64,000 nucleotides of DNA from Moraxella caprae DSM 19149 (GCF_000426885.1 NZ_AUGF01000008.1:36365-100364), one strand, 5' to 3'; positions 37,571 to 47,651 are shown, numbered from the stretch's first letter. The notes: generated by a model from the letters alone, not told the origin. Numbers and translations: made by a program.

Positions 37571-38668
37571 TTACTCAAACTGCTTTTTACCATTTCTTAC
37601 AAATGGCAATTTAAGCACTCGTACTTCCACTTCTTTGCCACGCATAATCACTTTGGCGCGCTCGCCTGTAAAGTCAGCAGGCACACGGGCAATGGCGATG
37701 GATTGATTTAGACTTGGGGAGAATACACCACTTGTGGTCATGCCGTTGCCACTTTCGGTAATAACTTCCATTCCTGCACGCATTACGCCTTTTTCTTCTA
37801 GTAAAAGACCGACTTGTTTGGCTTTAACGCCTGCAGTTTTTAATGCCACAAGTGCTGATTTGCCGACAAAATCACGGTTTTCGTCTTTTAAATCCACCGT
37901 CCAGCCCATGCCTGCTTCAAGTGGGCTGACATCGTCCGTCATATCGTTGCCGTATAGGTTCATGCCTGCTTCCATTCTTAGGGTGTCTCTTGCCCCAAGT
38001 CCGCAAGGTTGTACACCTGCTTTTGCCAAATCATTGAAAAATTCTACCGCAAAATCCTTTGGCATTACCACTTCCACACCGTCTTCGCCTGTGTAGCCTG
38101 TGCGAGCGACAAACCAATCACCGCCCAAGTCCACACCGACAAACGGTTTTAGGGCGTTTACTTTTTCCGCCCAGTCAGGCTTGACGGTGAGTAGTTTTTG
38201 GGTAGCTTTTGGACCTTGTACGGCAAGCATCGCAAGTTCATAACGGGGGGTAAGGGTTACGCCAAACTCCGCCCCGACTTTAGCAAAGTGAGCCGAGTCT
38301 TTTTCACGGGTTGCTCCGTTTGAGACGATACGATAAGCGGTTTCGTCTTCATTCATACGATAGACGATAAGGTCATCAATCACACCGCCATTGTCGTTTA
38401 GCATACCAGAATACAAGGCTTTGCCAACAAAACCGAGCTTTGCGACATCGTTGGCGAGCAGTTTTTGTAAAAAGGCTTTGGCGTTGTCGCCCGCCACATC
38501 GGTAACGAGCATATGTGAGACATCAAACATACCTGCGTCCGTGCGGACAGCGTGGTGTTCTTCAATTTGTGAGCCGTAATTGACAGGCAATTCCCAACCA
38601 CCAAAATCCACAAGTTTGCCACCTGTGGCGGTGTGGGCATCAAATAGGGGGGTGCGTTGTAGAGACAT
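37571..38668 (-). CDS. gcvT: aminomethyltransferase, T-protein
   Basis: 365 aa from ATG 38668, which has AAGGAAATCC upstream and gives the normal start [14 protein letters not shown]; in-frame codons up to 38761 are leader. Transfers the aminomethyl carbon to tetrahydrofolate, releasing ammonia. Visible: GMFDVSHM near residue 55, the folate-binding region YTGEDGVEV, and [18 protein letters not shown] with the catalytic Asp region. It is the first gene after the glycine riboswitch. Confidence 0.97.
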   Translation of the reverse strand: MSLQRTPLFDAHTATGGKLVDFGGWELPVNYGSQIEEHHAVRTDAGMFDVSHMLVTDVAGDNAKAFLQKLLANDVAKLGFVGKALYSGMLNDNGGVIDDLIVYRMNEDETAYRIVSNGATREKDSAHFAKVGAEFGVTLTPRYELAMLAVQGPKATQKLLTVKPDWAEKVNALKPFVGVDLGGDWFVARTGYTGEDGVEVVMPKDFAVEFFNDLAKAGVQPCGLGARDTLRMEAGMNLYGNDMTDDVSPLEAGMGWTVDLKDENRDFVGKSALVALKTAGVKAKQVGLLLEEKGVMRAGMEVITESGNGMTTSGVFSPSLNQSIAIARVPADFTGERAKVIMRGKEVEVRVLKLPFVRNGKKQFE

Positions 38669-38789
38669 CTGGATTTCCTTTTTAAAAGTGCTTATAAAAC
38701 AATAAATTAAAATCGTTTTGTTAAAATTTGGCGATAGTAGGGGCGTGTTGAACATGCCCATTGTAAACCAAGATTTAACAATTTTTAAG

Positions 38790-39060
38790 CACCCTATCTG
38801 TCCTGTTACCTGAGATTTTCAATGGCTAAGATATTAACATTTAACCATTTTCTTCCCTTCGGTAGGCATGACCTGCCTTCTCCAGATTTTGTGATAACTC
38901 TACAACCTTTTGAATTATCTAAATTTTTCAGTCCTTTTACCTGAGCGATTGTAGGGGTAATTTACGCCTTCGGTGTTTTTTCGCTTGATATTTTAAATAT
39001 CATCGATTGGTTTTAATAAAAACCAATCTTGCAAAAAAATCTCTCCTGAAAATTTACGTC
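38790..39060 (-). promoter_or_regulatory. tandem glycine riboswitch
   Basis: On the minus strand the conserved blocks of two aptamers are visible: first 'CAGGAGAGA' (near 39048), 'CACCGAAGGCGTAAATTA' (38960-38978) and 'CGCTCAGGTAAAAGGACTGA' (to about 38928); second 'TCTGGAGAAGGCAGG', 'CTACCGAAGGGAAGAAAATGG' core (38850-38872) and 'CTCAGGTAACAGGACAGA' (38797-38815). A short linker joins them. It lies about 120 bp before gcvT and should switch the operon on when glycine is abundant. The second aptamer's middle block is quoted as its core only. Confidence 0.92.
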
Positions 39061-39144
39061 CCTTATTATGAAAAAAAATGCTACAATTTACAAGCAAAAT
39101 TTGCAAATTTTATAAAATAATTTGTAAAATTGAGTTTTTCCAAT

Positions 39145-39270
39145 AGACTTCTTGCGAAACCCCAAATTAAAGAAAACCATTCGTGGTGAGCTAAGTCGAA
39201 CCATAACGGTTTTCCGCCACCTGCAGGCATGGCTCAGGGCTAACGGAAAACCTAGTATCGCAAGAAGTCT
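39145..39270. mobile_element. 126-bp MITE, diverged copy
   Basis: Terminal inverted repeats AGACTTCTTGCGAAAC / CGCAAGAAGTCT (imperfect), flanked by AAT on both sides (39142-39144, 39271-39273), a 3-bp target duplication. The centre carries the family core CGTGGTGAGCTAAGTCGAACC and 'AACGGTTTTCCG' in the opposite orientation to copy 1. It lies between the riboswitch and the YcgL gene. Confidence 0.85.
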
Positions 39271-39311
39271 AATTGAGTTTTTCAATTAACTAGTAATGTT
39301 AAGGCACAAAA

Positions 39312-39632
39312 ATGCACTGTGATGTTTATAAATTCCCAAAAAGCCCCGACTGGTATGTCTATATCGCCCGCCCAAATTATCCTGACGACACCGATGAGAT
39401 TCGTGATTGGCTTGGGGTGTTGCCGTCCGACATACGAGCCAAATTGGGACTTGGTCAATTTGTCATGCACTTAGATTTGGCAGAACGCACCAAACTTGCC
39501 CAAGCGGACATTGAGACAGTCAAAGCCCGCCTTGCCGAGCAGGGCTATTATGTGCAAGCTCCGCCAAGCGATGTGCTAGCACAGCAAGCCTTAGCCCGTG
39601 CCAAAGCCTTGCAAGATAAAAAATATGACTGA
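39312..39632 (+). CDS. YcgL domain protein
   Basis: 106 aa. Matches the YcgL family (DUF709): MHCDVYKFPKSPDWYVYI, the VLPSDIRAKLG equivalent of 'LP..L...FG', MHLDLAERTKLAQADIETV and the end GYYVQAPP. Family members are small two-layer proteins often encoded beside rnd (RNase D); rnd is not upstream here, where a MITE and the riboswitch lie instead. Function unknown. Confidence 0.85.
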   Translation: MHCDVYKFPKSPDWYVYIARPNYPDDTDEIRDWLGVLPSDIRAKLGLGQFVMHLDLAERTKLAQADIETVKARLAEQGYYVQAPPSDVLAQQALARAKALQDKKYD

Positions 39633-39723
39633 TGACGATAATGACGGCATTTGAGTGAAAATTTGTGAAGTTTGGCAAAAAAATATGCTAAAATAGGGCG
39701 ATTGTTTTTGTGATTGATAAATT

Positions 39724-40230
39724 ATGGATTGGCTAAAAAATCTTGTCAAAAGTCTGCCACTGGATACCATTAGTGAGTACATTGCTGAGCTTGTGATTTG
39801 GTGGTCAAATCTGGTCAAGGACGTGCCAGATAATGATTTGCCATTTTTGGCGTATGTCGGTGCGTCTATTTTAGTGCTACTTTTGCTTATCTTTGTGGTG
39901 CGTGTCATGCCACGACCCATTGGTGGTATGTTGTGGGCATTGGCGGTGGCGGTACTTTTGACCCCTGGTGATACACTGACAGGTACAGGGCAAATTGCTC
40001 CTGCGGTGGCGGGCGTGGCTCACAGTGTCTTGATGGGCGACATGTCGGGGGCGGTCAGTGCCTTTTTGCCGATTTTGATGGTGTTTATTGTTCTGCTCTT
40101 TGTCGGGGCGATTTGGCAGGTTTTGCGTGGTGTGATTGAAGTGAACATTGCCAAAGCCAAAGAAAAAGCACGCATTCAAGAACAAAAGCGACTGCTTGAA
40201 GAAGCTGAGAAAAACGCCCAAAAGTCTTAA
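39724..40230 (+). CDS. hypothetical inner-membrane protein
   Basis: 168 aa. Three to four hydrophobic segments (about residues 44-65, 68-85 and 114-135) and a C-terminal charged coiled-coil tail (NIAKAKEKARIQEQKRLLEEAEKN). No family recognised. It ends about 130 bp before rpsF and on the same strand, but a TATAAT at 40261 suggests rpsF has its own promoter. Confidence 0.65.
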   Translation: MDWLKNLVKSLPLDTISEYIAELVIWWSNLVKDVPDNDLPFLAYVGASILVLLLLIFVVRVMPRPIGGMLWALAVAVLLTPGDTLTGTGQIAPAVAGVAHSVLMGDMSGAVSAFLPILMVFIVLLFVGAIWQVLRGVIEVNIAKAKEKARIQEQKRLLEEAEKNAQKS

Positions 40231-40260
40231 ATTCCCCTTTTATTTATAAAAAAGTTCGTG

Positions 40261-40266
40261 TATAAT
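40261..40266 (+). promoter_or_regulatory. probable -10 element for rpsF operon
   Basis: Perfect TATAAT about 97 bp before rpsF, in GTGTATAATAGCGGAC. The -35 region (TTTTAT-like) is weak. The long 5' leader between the promoter and rpsF could carry S6:S18 autoregulation as known in other bacteria; I did not identify its motif. Confidence 0.5.
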
Positions 40267-40362
40267 AGCGGACTTTGTTAAAAGATTGGTTTATATCAAT
40301 CAATTTTCAATCTCCTTGCTGTTATCTGTGATAATGGCTGTTTTAATCCGTAGGGAGTCCTT

Positions 40363-40764
40363 ATGAGACATTATGAAGTGGTGCTACTGGTACACCCAGA
40401 CCAAAGCAACCAAGTTGCCGACATGGTAACCAAATACCGTTCTATCGTCGAAGAAAATGGCGGTAACAACCACCGTCTAGAAGACTGGGGTCGTCGTCAA
40501 TTGGCATACCCAATCAACAAAATCCACAAAGCTCATTATGTTCTTTTAAACATCGAATGTAACGATGAGACTTTGGCTCAACTAGAAGAATTGTTCCGTT
40601 ACAATGACGCTATTTTGCGTAGCCTAGTTATTCGCCGTGATGAAGCGATTACCGAGCAATCGCCTTTGGCAAAAGAAGCCGAAGACAAGCGTACTCGCAA
40701 AGCCAACCGCCGTAATGATGTCCGCACTCAGGAGACTGAGAGCGAAGACAATGCAAGCGAATAA
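40363..40764 (+). CDS. rpsF: ribosomal protein bS6
   Basis: 133 aa. Begins [18 protein letters not shown] and holds the [20 protein letters not shown] core of S6, which binds S18 on the 30S platform. The acidic C-terminal tail ([12 protein letters not shown]) resembles the region that receives glutamate residues from RimK in E. coli. First of rpsF-rpsR-rplI; priB is absent between rpsF and rpsR. Confidence 0.98.
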   Translation: MRHYEVVLLVHPDQSNQVADMVTKYRSIVEENGGNNHRLEDWGRRQLAYPINKIHKAHYVLLNIECNDETLAQLEELFRYNDAILRSLVIRRDEAITEQSPLAKEAEDKRTRKANRRNDVRTQETESEDNASE

Positions 40765-40779
40765 TTAAGGAGATAACTC

Positions 40780-41007
40780 ATGGCACGTTTCTATCGTCGT
40801 CGTAAATTCTGCCGTTTCACTGCAGAAGGCATTACCCACATCGATTATAAAGATGTAGAACTTCTAAAACAATACATCAGCGAAAATGGTAAAATCACCC
40901 CAAGCCGTATCACTGGTACTTCTACCAAGTACCAACGTCAGCTTGCTGTTGCCATCAAACAAGCTCGTTATTTGGCTCTATTGCCATATACCGACAACCA
41001 CAAGTAA
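40780..41007 (+). CDS. rpsR: ribosomal protein bS18
   Basis: 75 aa, standard. [17 protein letters not shown], then the typical [19 protein letters not shown] and [22 protein letters not shown]. Forms a heterodimer with S6. Strong AAGGAG ribosome binding site, 15 bp after rpsF. Confidence 0.98.
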   Translation: MARFYRRRKFCRFTAEGITHIDYKDVELLKQYISENGKITPSRITGTSTKYQRQLAVAIKQARYLALLPYTDNHK

Positions 41008-41020
41008 TTAGGAGACCATC

Positions 41021-41500
41021 ATGCAAGTTATTCTATTACAGCGTGTCGTTAATCTTGGTAAACTTGGCGAGACTGTTGATGTAAAAGCAGGTTACGGTCG
41101 TAACTTCCTAATCCCACAAGGTAAAGCACTGCCTGCCAACGAAGCAAACATTGCTAAGTTTGAAGCACGCCGTGCCGAGCTAGAAGCACAAGAAGCCAAA
41201 GAACTACAAGAAGCCCAAAAACGTGCTGATGCTCTATCAGACGTGAATGTCATCATGCGTGCCAAAGCAGGCGATGAAGGCAAGCTATTTGGTTCTATCG
41301 GCACTCGTGACATCGCTGACGCACTGACCGCTTCTGGCTTGCCAGTTGACCGTGCAGAAGTGAAGTTGCCAGAAGGTACACTACGTCAAGTAGGCGAATA
41401 CAAAGTTACCATTCAGCTACACCATGACATCACTGCTGACATTTTGGTTACCATTTTGTCAGAAGATGGCGAAGTAAAAGCTGATGAAGATGATGAATAA
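41021..41500 (+). CDS. rplI: ribosomal protein bL9
   Basis: 159 aa, about ten more than E. coli because of an acidic C-terminal tail ([13 protein letters not shown]). N-terminal [30 protein letters not shown], a long connecting helix (residues about 41-75) and the C-terminal RNA-binding domain ending in [12 protein letters not shown]. Last gene of the operon. The N-terminal block is given here as its recognisable beginning, [13 protein letters not shown]. Confidence 0.98.
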   Translation: MQVILLQRVVNLGKLGETVDVKAGYGRNFLIPQGKALPANEANIAKFEARRAELEAQEAKELQEAQKRADALSDVNVIMRAKAGDEGKLFGSIGTRDIADALTASGLPVDRAEVKLPEGTLRQVGEYKVTIQLHHDITADILVTILSEDGEVKADEDDE

Positions 41501-41521
41501 TTAATCATCATTTATAAGATA

Positions 41522-41551
41522 GCCCCCGAACTGCCTAGTTTGGGGGTTTTA
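41522..41551 (+). terminator. terminator after rplI
   Basis: CCCCCGAACT / AGTTTGGGGG stem followed by TTTTATTTT. Confidence 0.85.
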
Positions 41552-41566
41552 TTTTGACTTGATAAA

Positions 41567-42634
41567 TTACCCGTCAAACAAATCAAGCTGTTCTACCATA
41601 TCATCAAGATGAGTTAGATTTGAGAACGTAACCCCGACCAAGCGAATGGGAAGCTCTCTGGGGATGTGGTGAAATAAATCAATCAGGTAAGGCTTGACGC
41701 TGTCGCTGTGCTTAAAAGGGGACTTGACAGAGACCGAGCGTGTAATTTGGCTAAAATCGCTGTATTTGATTTTTAAGGTAACAGTATGGGCGGTCAATTT
41801 TCGCTTACCAAGGTCGGCAAAGGTACTCTCATTTTCTCCGAAAATCTGAGCTAGGATAAAATCATCATCATTAGAATTGTGCAAAAAGGTAATCTCTGTG
41901 CCGATGGATTTACGCACACGTTCGGGTTTGACTGCTCGCTCATCTTTGCCGTGGGCGATGTCGTGATAAAACTGCCCTCGCTTATTGCCAAACAGTTGAA
42001 CCAGCTCATCAAGGGGGAGTTTACGAAGCTCGCCCCCTGTACTGACTCCCATCTCGTGCAGGCGTTTGGTACTTGCTTTGCCGATACCAAAAAACCGCTC
42101 AATGGGCAACTCTGACAAAAATTTATCCGCCATGTCAGGCGTGATGACGGCAATGCCATTGGGTTTGTTGATGTCGCTTGCGATTTTGGCAAGCATTTTG
42201 TTAAAAGACACCCCTGCCGAGGCTGTCAGCCCCGTTTCATCAAAAATCGCTTGGCGGAGCCAGTTTGCCATGAGTGTGGCTGACCCACCACAATGGGGCT
42301 GACCTGTAACGTCCAGATAGGCTTCATCGAGCGACAATGGCTCGACAAGGTCGGTTAGCCGTCCCATGATGTCTCGAATCTGGGTGCTGATGCCACGATA
42401 GACATCAAAACGGGGGCGGACAAAAATGGCGTGGGGACAGCGTTTTTTGGCTTCATAACAGCTCATTGCCGAATGTACGCCAAAGGAGCGAATCTCATAA
42501 CTTGCCGCCGCGACCACACCACGTCCATTAGGGTCACCGCCCACCACAAGGGGCTTGCCACGATAGGCAGGGTTATCCCTTTGCTCAACGCTGGCAAAAA
42601 AAGCGTCCATGTCTAGGTGGATGATTTTACGCAT
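41567..42634 (-). CDS. dinB: DNA polymerase IV
   Basis: 355 aa. Y-family translesion polymerase. Catalytic acidic residues in LDMDAFFASVE (Asp8) and SLDEAYLDVTG (Asp/Glu near 103). Helix-hairpin-helix and little-finger domains follow; the C-terminus EQLDLFDG fits the beta-clamp binding motif (QLxLF). Monocistronic and convergent with rplI. No LexA-type operator was recognised upstream. Confidence 0.96.
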   Translation of the reverse strand: MRKIIHLDMDAFFASVEQRDNPAYRGKPLVVGGDPNGRGVVAAASYEIRSFGVHSAMSCYEAKKRCPHAIFVRPRFDVYRGISTQIRDIMGRLTDLVEPLSLDEAYLDVTGQPHCGGSATLMANWLRQAIFDETGLTASAGVSFNKMLAKIASDINKPNGIAVITPDMADKFLSELPIERFFGIGKASTKRLHEMGVSTGGELRKLPLDELVQLFGNKRGQFYHDIAHGKDERAVKPERVRKSIGTEITFLHNSNDDDFILAQIFGENESTFADLGKRKLTAHTVTLKIKYSDFSQITRSVSVKSPFKHSDSVKPYLIDLFHHIPRELPIRLVGVTFSNLTHLDDMVEQLDLFDG

Positions 42635-42665
42635 GATGAATTAAGTCTAAAAGATTGATGGTAAA

Positions 42666-43697
42666 TCAATCTTTTAAAATACAGCCCACTTTTCTTAAAA
42701 AAGATTTGATGTCTTTACAGTGATAATCTTCAATATTGATATTCATAATTTTAAGCTGTTCTTCAATGTAATTTAAATCAGTATAGCCATACTTATCTTT
42801 AACGGGAGCTTTGTCAATCATGAGCATTATTTTATGCTTTAAAGATTTTGTGATGTATTTGATTTGGGGTGTCGATTGCTTTATTGGTGCGATGTGGGGA
42901 GCTCTAGTTCGGATGCATAGAACTTCATTAACTGTTTTTATTTCAAAAAAATCCAATTGATTTAGCAATGAACGCCATTTTGCATAACCATAATCACTGA
43001 CTTTTATCGCTGGGTACTTTGTATTTAAGTATTGTACAACTTTTTTAAATTCTGAATATCCGTTTATCTTATTGATACTGTCTTTTATGGCATTAATGAG
43101 GAGTGCCTGTTTTTTTAATTGCTCGCTTGTCAATCGATTGATTTTTGGTTTTGATGGCTCTTGTGTTTTGTTATCAGACTTTAAGTCGACTTTTTTCTTA
43201 GTGCTTGATTGCGTATTGGTTTGATTGAGTTTATCTTTTTTAGTTGTCTTGGTAGTGATACTGTCATTAGCCTGTTCGCTTGGGATTTCAAAAAATTCAT
43301 CACAAGCAATAGTAAATTCTTTAATGGTTTTGTTTTCTCCAAAACCAAATACCTGAATATTGTTTTGCCTTAGACGTAATGCCAAACCAATAAAATCACT
43401 GTCCGATGAGACGATACAAAAGCCATCATGCCTGCCCGTATGCCATAAATCAATCGCATCAATGGCAAGGGTAAGGTCGCTAGAATTTTTGCCTGTGCTA
43501 TAACTGGTTTGATGTTTTTTCTCAATGGCGTATTTTAAAATGGCACTTTCCCAAGATGACAGATTTGGCTTGGTAAAATCACCGTAAATTCGTTTGACAG
43601 TAATTGTGCCAAGCGTACTGATTTTATCAAAAACCCAATCAATCTTTTGATGACTGACATTATCCGCATCAATAAGAATGGCGATATTTTTTAACAT
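42666..43697 (-). CDS. NYN-domain ribonuclease-like protein with LOTUS/OST-HTH domains
   Basis: 343 aa. N-terminal NYN/PIN-like nuclease domain: IAILIDADNV (Asp10, Asp12), DLTLAIDAIDL near 92 and IVSSDSDF near 112, giving the usual acidic metal site. After a Lys/Thr/Gln-rich linker (about 140-185) come two winged-helix modules (about 195-262 and 285-343) of the OST-HTH/LOTUS type, which bind RNA, including G-quadruplex RNA in studied cases. Likely an RNA-processing or RNA-decay enzyme; substrate unknown. Confidence 0.8.
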   Translation of the reverse strand: MLKNIAILIDADNVSHQKIDWVFDKISTLGTITVKRIYGDFTKPNLSSWESAILKYAIEKKHQTSYSTGKNSSDLTLAIDAIDLWHTGRHDGFCIVSSDSDFIGLALRLRQNNIQVFGFGENKTIKEFTIACDEFFEIPSEQANDSITTKTTKKDKLNQTNTQSSTKKKVDLKSDNKTQEPSKPKINRLTSEQLKKQALLINAIKDSINKINGYSEFKKVVQYLNTKYPAIKVSDYGYAKWRSLLNQLDFFEIKTVNEVLCIRTRAPHIAPIKQSTPQIKYITKSLKHKIMLMIDKAPVKDKYGYTDLNYIEEQLKIMNINIEDYHCKDIKSFLRKVGCILKD

Positions 43698-43717
43698 GTT
43701 TATTCTGCCTTTGTCAT

Positions 43718-43924
43718 TAGGGCGTATTGAACTTTGGTATTTGCCATGAAAAATGAGAAAAATCGCATGTTTTTCAAGGAAAAAAACGTAGGCTGATAGT
43801 CATTCTATCAGACAAGTTTTTGACTTCGAGCCACAAGATTTAGCCATTTTTCATGCAAAAATTAATGAAAGCATTAAATTCTCATCATATTTTGTAAATG
43901 ATGTTATCAATGTTCGACACGCCC
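43718..43924. repeat. copy 3 of the TAGGGCGTGCCTG repeat (inverted, no insertion)
   Basis: About 207 bp in the opposite orientation to copies 1 and 2: 'TTAGGGCGTATTGAAC' at the left, AAACATGCGATTTTT-type complement, the hairpin CTGATAG...CTATCAG, 'CTTCGAGCCACAAGATTTAG', and 'GACACGCCCCAA' at the right. It lacks both nested insertions, so it shows the ancestral layout. Confidence 0.8.
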
Positions 43925-43925
43925 C

Positions 43926-43957
43926 AAATTGCCACTACAAAAATAGTGGCAATTTTT
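43926..43957. terminator. hairpin terminator after metG
   Basis: AATTGCCACTA / TAGTGGCAATT stem with a 7-base loop and T/A runs on both sides. Confidence 0.65.
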
Positions 43958-43968
43958 AAATGCCTTCA

Positions 43969-46038
43969 TTACGCCAAAACCGCCCCCGCCACCATGCTAT
44001 CAGGCAGTATTACAACGGTCAATTGTCCGTCTTTTTCAGCTGATAAAATCATGCCCTCACTGATACCAAATTTCATCTTACGGGGGGCAAGGTTGGTTAC
44101 ACAAATCACCGTTTTACCTTGTAGTTCTTCGGGCTTGTAAAACTTAGCAATACCGCTAAATACGTTGCGAGTTTGCTTTTCGCCTTGTTCATCAGTATCG
44201 CCCACATCAAGGGTAAATTGCAGTAATTTATCCGCCCCTTCAACGTGATTGCATTCTAGCACTTTGGCGACTTTCATTTCAACTTTGGCAAAATCATCAA
44301 TGCCGATAAAGGTGTTTTGGTCGGTATTTTCCATAGGCTTACTCTCTTCTTTGGATTTTTGGGCTTTTTTGGTGTCGGTGGGTTGTAGGTTTTCTTTTGA
44401 GTCATCAACCATGGCTTGCACTTTTTTGGGGTCAATGCGTTGCATAAGTGGCCTAAACTCATTGATAGAATGCGTTAAGACGTTAAAACGTTCATCAAAA
44501 TTCATGCTCTCCACGTTCAAAAATTCTTTGGACTGTTCGGCAAGTGTCGGTAGCACAGGCGACAGATAGACCATGATTTTGTGAAATAGGTTTAGCCCCA
44601 CAGAGCAGATGTCTTGGACTTCTTTACTGTTCGGGTTTTCTTTGGCAACCGCCCACGGTTTTTTGTCGTCAATGTACTGATTGGCAAGGTCGGCAAGTGC
44701 CATAATCTCACGAATGGCGGTGCTAAATTCACGGCTTTCGTAGTGCTTGATGATACTGTCGCCAGCTTGGATAAATTTGTTTACCAATTCAGGCTCGGCA
44801 CAGGTAGCGGACAATTTATTATCAAATTGGGTGTTGATAAATTTAGCACAGCGACTGGCGATGTTCACGACTTTACCGACAAGGTCGGAGTTGACTTTGG
44901 CGATAAAATCATCAAGATTTAAATCACTGTCTTCTACTTTATCAGACAATTTGGACGCAAAATAATAACGCAAATATTCAGGATTTAGGTGGTTTAGGTA
45001 TGTTTCGGCTTTGATGAATGTGCCACGAGATTTGCTCATTTTTTCGCCATTGACGGTCAAAAAGCCATTGACAAATAGGCTCGTGGGTGTGCGATAATTC
45101 GCCCCTGTGAGCATGGCAGGCCAAAATAAGGCGTGGAAATAAACAATGTCTTTGCCAATAAAATGATACACTTCGGCGGTGCTGTCGGGACTCCAATAAT
45201 CATCAAATGACACATCAGGGCGGTGGGCGGTCAAGTAGTTTTCAAAACTTGCCATATAGCCAATCGGAGCGTCCACCCACACATAAAAATATTTGTCGTC
45301 CGTGTCAGGGATTTTAAAGCCAAAATACGGAGCGTCTCGGCTGATGTCCCAGTCGGCAAGCCCAGCCTCAAACCATTCGTCCAATTTGTTGGCGATAGAA
45401 ACAGGCAGTCGTCCGTCATCTCGTGTCCATTTTTGCAAAAATTCGGTGAAGTTTGGCAATTTAAAAAAGTAATGGTCGGACGTTTTTTCCACAGGCGTTG
45501 CACCGCTTAGGGTGGAGCGTGGATTGATAAGTTCGGTGGCGTTGTAGGTCGTGCCACACACTTCGCATGAGTCGCCATATTGGTCGTCCGCTTTGCATTT
45601 TGGGCAGGTGCCTTTGATAAAGCGGTCGGATAGGAACATCTCTTTTTCAGGGTCGAATAGCTGAGTTACGGGCTTGACGGCAATGTTGCCTGCCTTGTGA
45701 TTGGCAAGGTAAATGGCTTCGCTGTGCTTGCGGTTGGTCTCGCTATGCGTGCTGTCGTAGTAGTCAAAAGACACGCCAAAGCCAGCGAAATCTCGTTCAT
45801 GCTCTACTTGCACGCCTTTGATTTGCTCTTCGGGCGTGATACCGTTTGCTTCGGCACGGAGCATAATCGCCGTCCCGTGAGCGTCATCGGCACAGACATA
45901 AATTACGTCATGCCCCATAGACCGCATGGCACGCACCCAAATATCGGCTTGGATATAGCCCAAAAGGTGCCCCATGTGGATAGAGCCGTTGGCGTAGGGC
46001 AGGGCGTTGGTAACAAGAATTTGGCGTTTGGCTGTCAT
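43969..46038 (-). CDS. metG: methionyl-tRNA synthetase
   Basis: 689 aa, long form. HMGH at residues 21-24, the zinc knuckle CPKCKADDQYGDSCEVC near 145, the KMSKS loop (EKMSKSRGTF) near 335, and a C-terminal EMAPII/tRNA-binding dimerisation domain (from IDDFAKVEMKVAKV) after a Lys/Glu/Asp linker. A TATAAT on the minus strand at 46083-46088 is the probable -10. Confidence 0.97.
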   Translation of the reverse strand: MTAKRQILVTNALPYANGSIHMGHLLGYIQADIWVRAMRSMGHDVIYVCADDAHGTAIMLRAEANGITPEEQIKGVQVEHERDFAGFGVSFDYYDSTHSETNRKHSEAIYLANHKAGNIAVKPVTQLFDPEKEMFLSDRFIKGTCPKCKADDQYGDSCEVCGTTYNATELINPRSTLSGATPVEKTSDHYFFKLPNFTEFLQKWTRDDGRLPVSIANKLDEWFEAGLADWDISRDAPYFGFKIPDTDDKYFYVWVDAPIGYMASFENYLTAHRPDVSFDDYWSPDSTAEVYHFIGKDIVYFHALFWPAMLTGANYRTPTSLFVNGFLTVNGEKMSKSRGTFIKAETYLNHLNPEYLRYYFASKLSDKVEDSDLNLDDFIAKVNSDLVGKVVNIASRCAKFINTQFDNKLSATCAEPELVNKFIQAGDSIIKHYESREFSTAIREIMALADLANQYIDDKKPWAVAKENPNSKEVQDICSVGLNLFHKIMVYLSPVLPTLAEQSKEFLNVESMNFDERFNVLTHSINEFRPLMQRIDPKKVQAMVDDSKENLQPTDTKKAQKSKEESKPMENTDQNTFIGIDDFAKVEMKVAKVLECNHVEGADKLLQFTLDVGDTDEQGEKQTRNVFSGIAKFYKPEELQGKTVICVTNLAPRKMKFGISEGMILSAEKDGQLTVVILPDSMVAGAVLA

Positions 46039-46154
46039 GATGTACCTTTTTAAACGGATGAAAATTAGGATAAATGGGCGTTATTATAGCGTAAAAGCCG
46101 TGATAAAACCATGACAAAATGGGGTATAATGGGGCAAATTTCTGGGGCAGTCCT

Positions 46155-47628
46155 ATGCAAAAGATTATTTCATTAAAACAAGAATTACTGGACATTGTTG
46201 ATAGTATCACGCCAATCATGTTCTTTTGGTTAAATGCGGTGGTGTGGTCGCTACTGCTGATTTGTGGATATTTGCTATTGGGTTTTTGGCAGATATTTAT
46301 CATAATCATCATGGTGGTGTTGATTTTATCTTCGGTATATCATTACAGAAATCCGCCCATTAGAAATAATCAATTTATCTTTACCACGCCCATTTTTGCT
46401 TTGGCGTATGGTTTTGTCATTAATTCAGGCATATTATTCCAAGATGACTTTATCACGGATAAATCACAATTATCCAGCGTTATTGCCACCGTACCTGCCG
46501 AATATGAATATGTACGAATAGGTGGTGGTAAATACTCTCGCACGCATCATTATTTTGTCATTGGCGATGTTAAATTACACTGCTCTGATGATAATTATGA
46601 TGAATGTGAAAAAGCGTATGCCTACAAAGACCAAACAGCAACGGTATTATATGCTGACGGACTGTTATATGATATGGAAGTGGACGGAAAAAAGATATAT
46701 GAATTTAATGAACAACTTGCCAAATTCCAACATGACAGACAAAAGAAAATCTATGAATTTATCACGTCATTGGTATTATTTGGTATTCCGTCTTTGGTGT
46801 TTTTCTTTTTAAATAAACGGGTCATTCGAGATATTGAAATCATCGAAGATGATAAAAAAGAAAAAACTAGACTTCCTGCAAAACTAGGTTTTCCGTTCAC
46901 CCCGAGCTTGTTGAGTGGTGGCGGAAAACCGTTATGGTTCGACAAGCTCACCACGAACGGTTTTCCTTATTTTTGGGTTTTGCAGGAAGTCTACTAAAAA
47001 ACCTTTAAATATTAAATTTAAAAATGCCAATAATGCCGACAAATCAGCAGATGAAAAAAGACAACACGATTTGGGTCATAATAGATTTAATAAAAAGAAT
47101 GCCGATTATAAACAGCGATTACATAACAAATTATCCGCTCAAAGATTAAAACAACAGCAAATCAAGGCACGTATTGGTGGGGGTGGTATTGCTTGGTCGA
47201 TGTTATGTATTTTATTGGCGGTGGTAACATTTTTATTGGCTTTTGTGATGCTTGTTATGGACTCTTATGTGGGCGTGGTTATCTATCTATTATTGATGGT
47301 GGGTTTTGCTTATTTAACAACGTTACCCAGCAGGCACGCCAAAGCAGAGGTGGACGATTATTATGAGATGAGTGAATATGAAGAATTGGCGGATTTGGAA
47401 GAATATGATTTAACAGGTATTTATCATTATATTAGTGTGATTGGCTGGTTTTGGCTGTATATATTTTCTCCGATTGCGTTATTTTTATTGGTTTTTGTTT
47501 TTGAATATATCAAGAGCGGTGATATTAATGTGGCGATTGTGGTGGGGGTTTTTGTGTTATTAGTGGTGGGTATACTTTGTGCGATTATCAAAAGGGCAAA
47601 AAATATGAGAGATTGGGCACTCGAATAA
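46155..47628 (+). pseudogene. polytopic membrane-protein gene split by a MITE
   Basis: From ATG 46155 a membrane protein runs for 238 codons to EDDKKEKT, where the 124-bp MITE is inserted. As written it ends with about 42 MITE-encoded residues at 46995-46997. The second half (from KKPLNIKFKNANN at 46996) continues in another frame to 47628, with no native start. Removing the MITE and one ACT copy (127 bp, 3n+1) restores one frame of about 448 aa. The first half has three membrane helices and an external loop with two cysteines (LHCSDDNYDECEKA) resembling DUF3592-type domains; the second half has about four helices. Function unknown. TATAAT at 46125 is a likely promoter. Confidence 0.8.
46869..46992. 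mobile_element. 124-bp MITE, copy 2 (in membrane-protein gene)
   Basis: Same length and almost the same sequence as 10514-10637, with inverted ends AGACTTCCTGCAAAAC / GTTTTGCAGGAAGTCT. Flanked by ACT at 46866-46868 and 46993-46995, a clean 3-bp target duplication. It contributes a chimeric C-terminus to the first half of the target gene. Confidence 0.92.
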
Positions 47629-47651
47629 ATTAAAATAAATTCATTTAGAAT

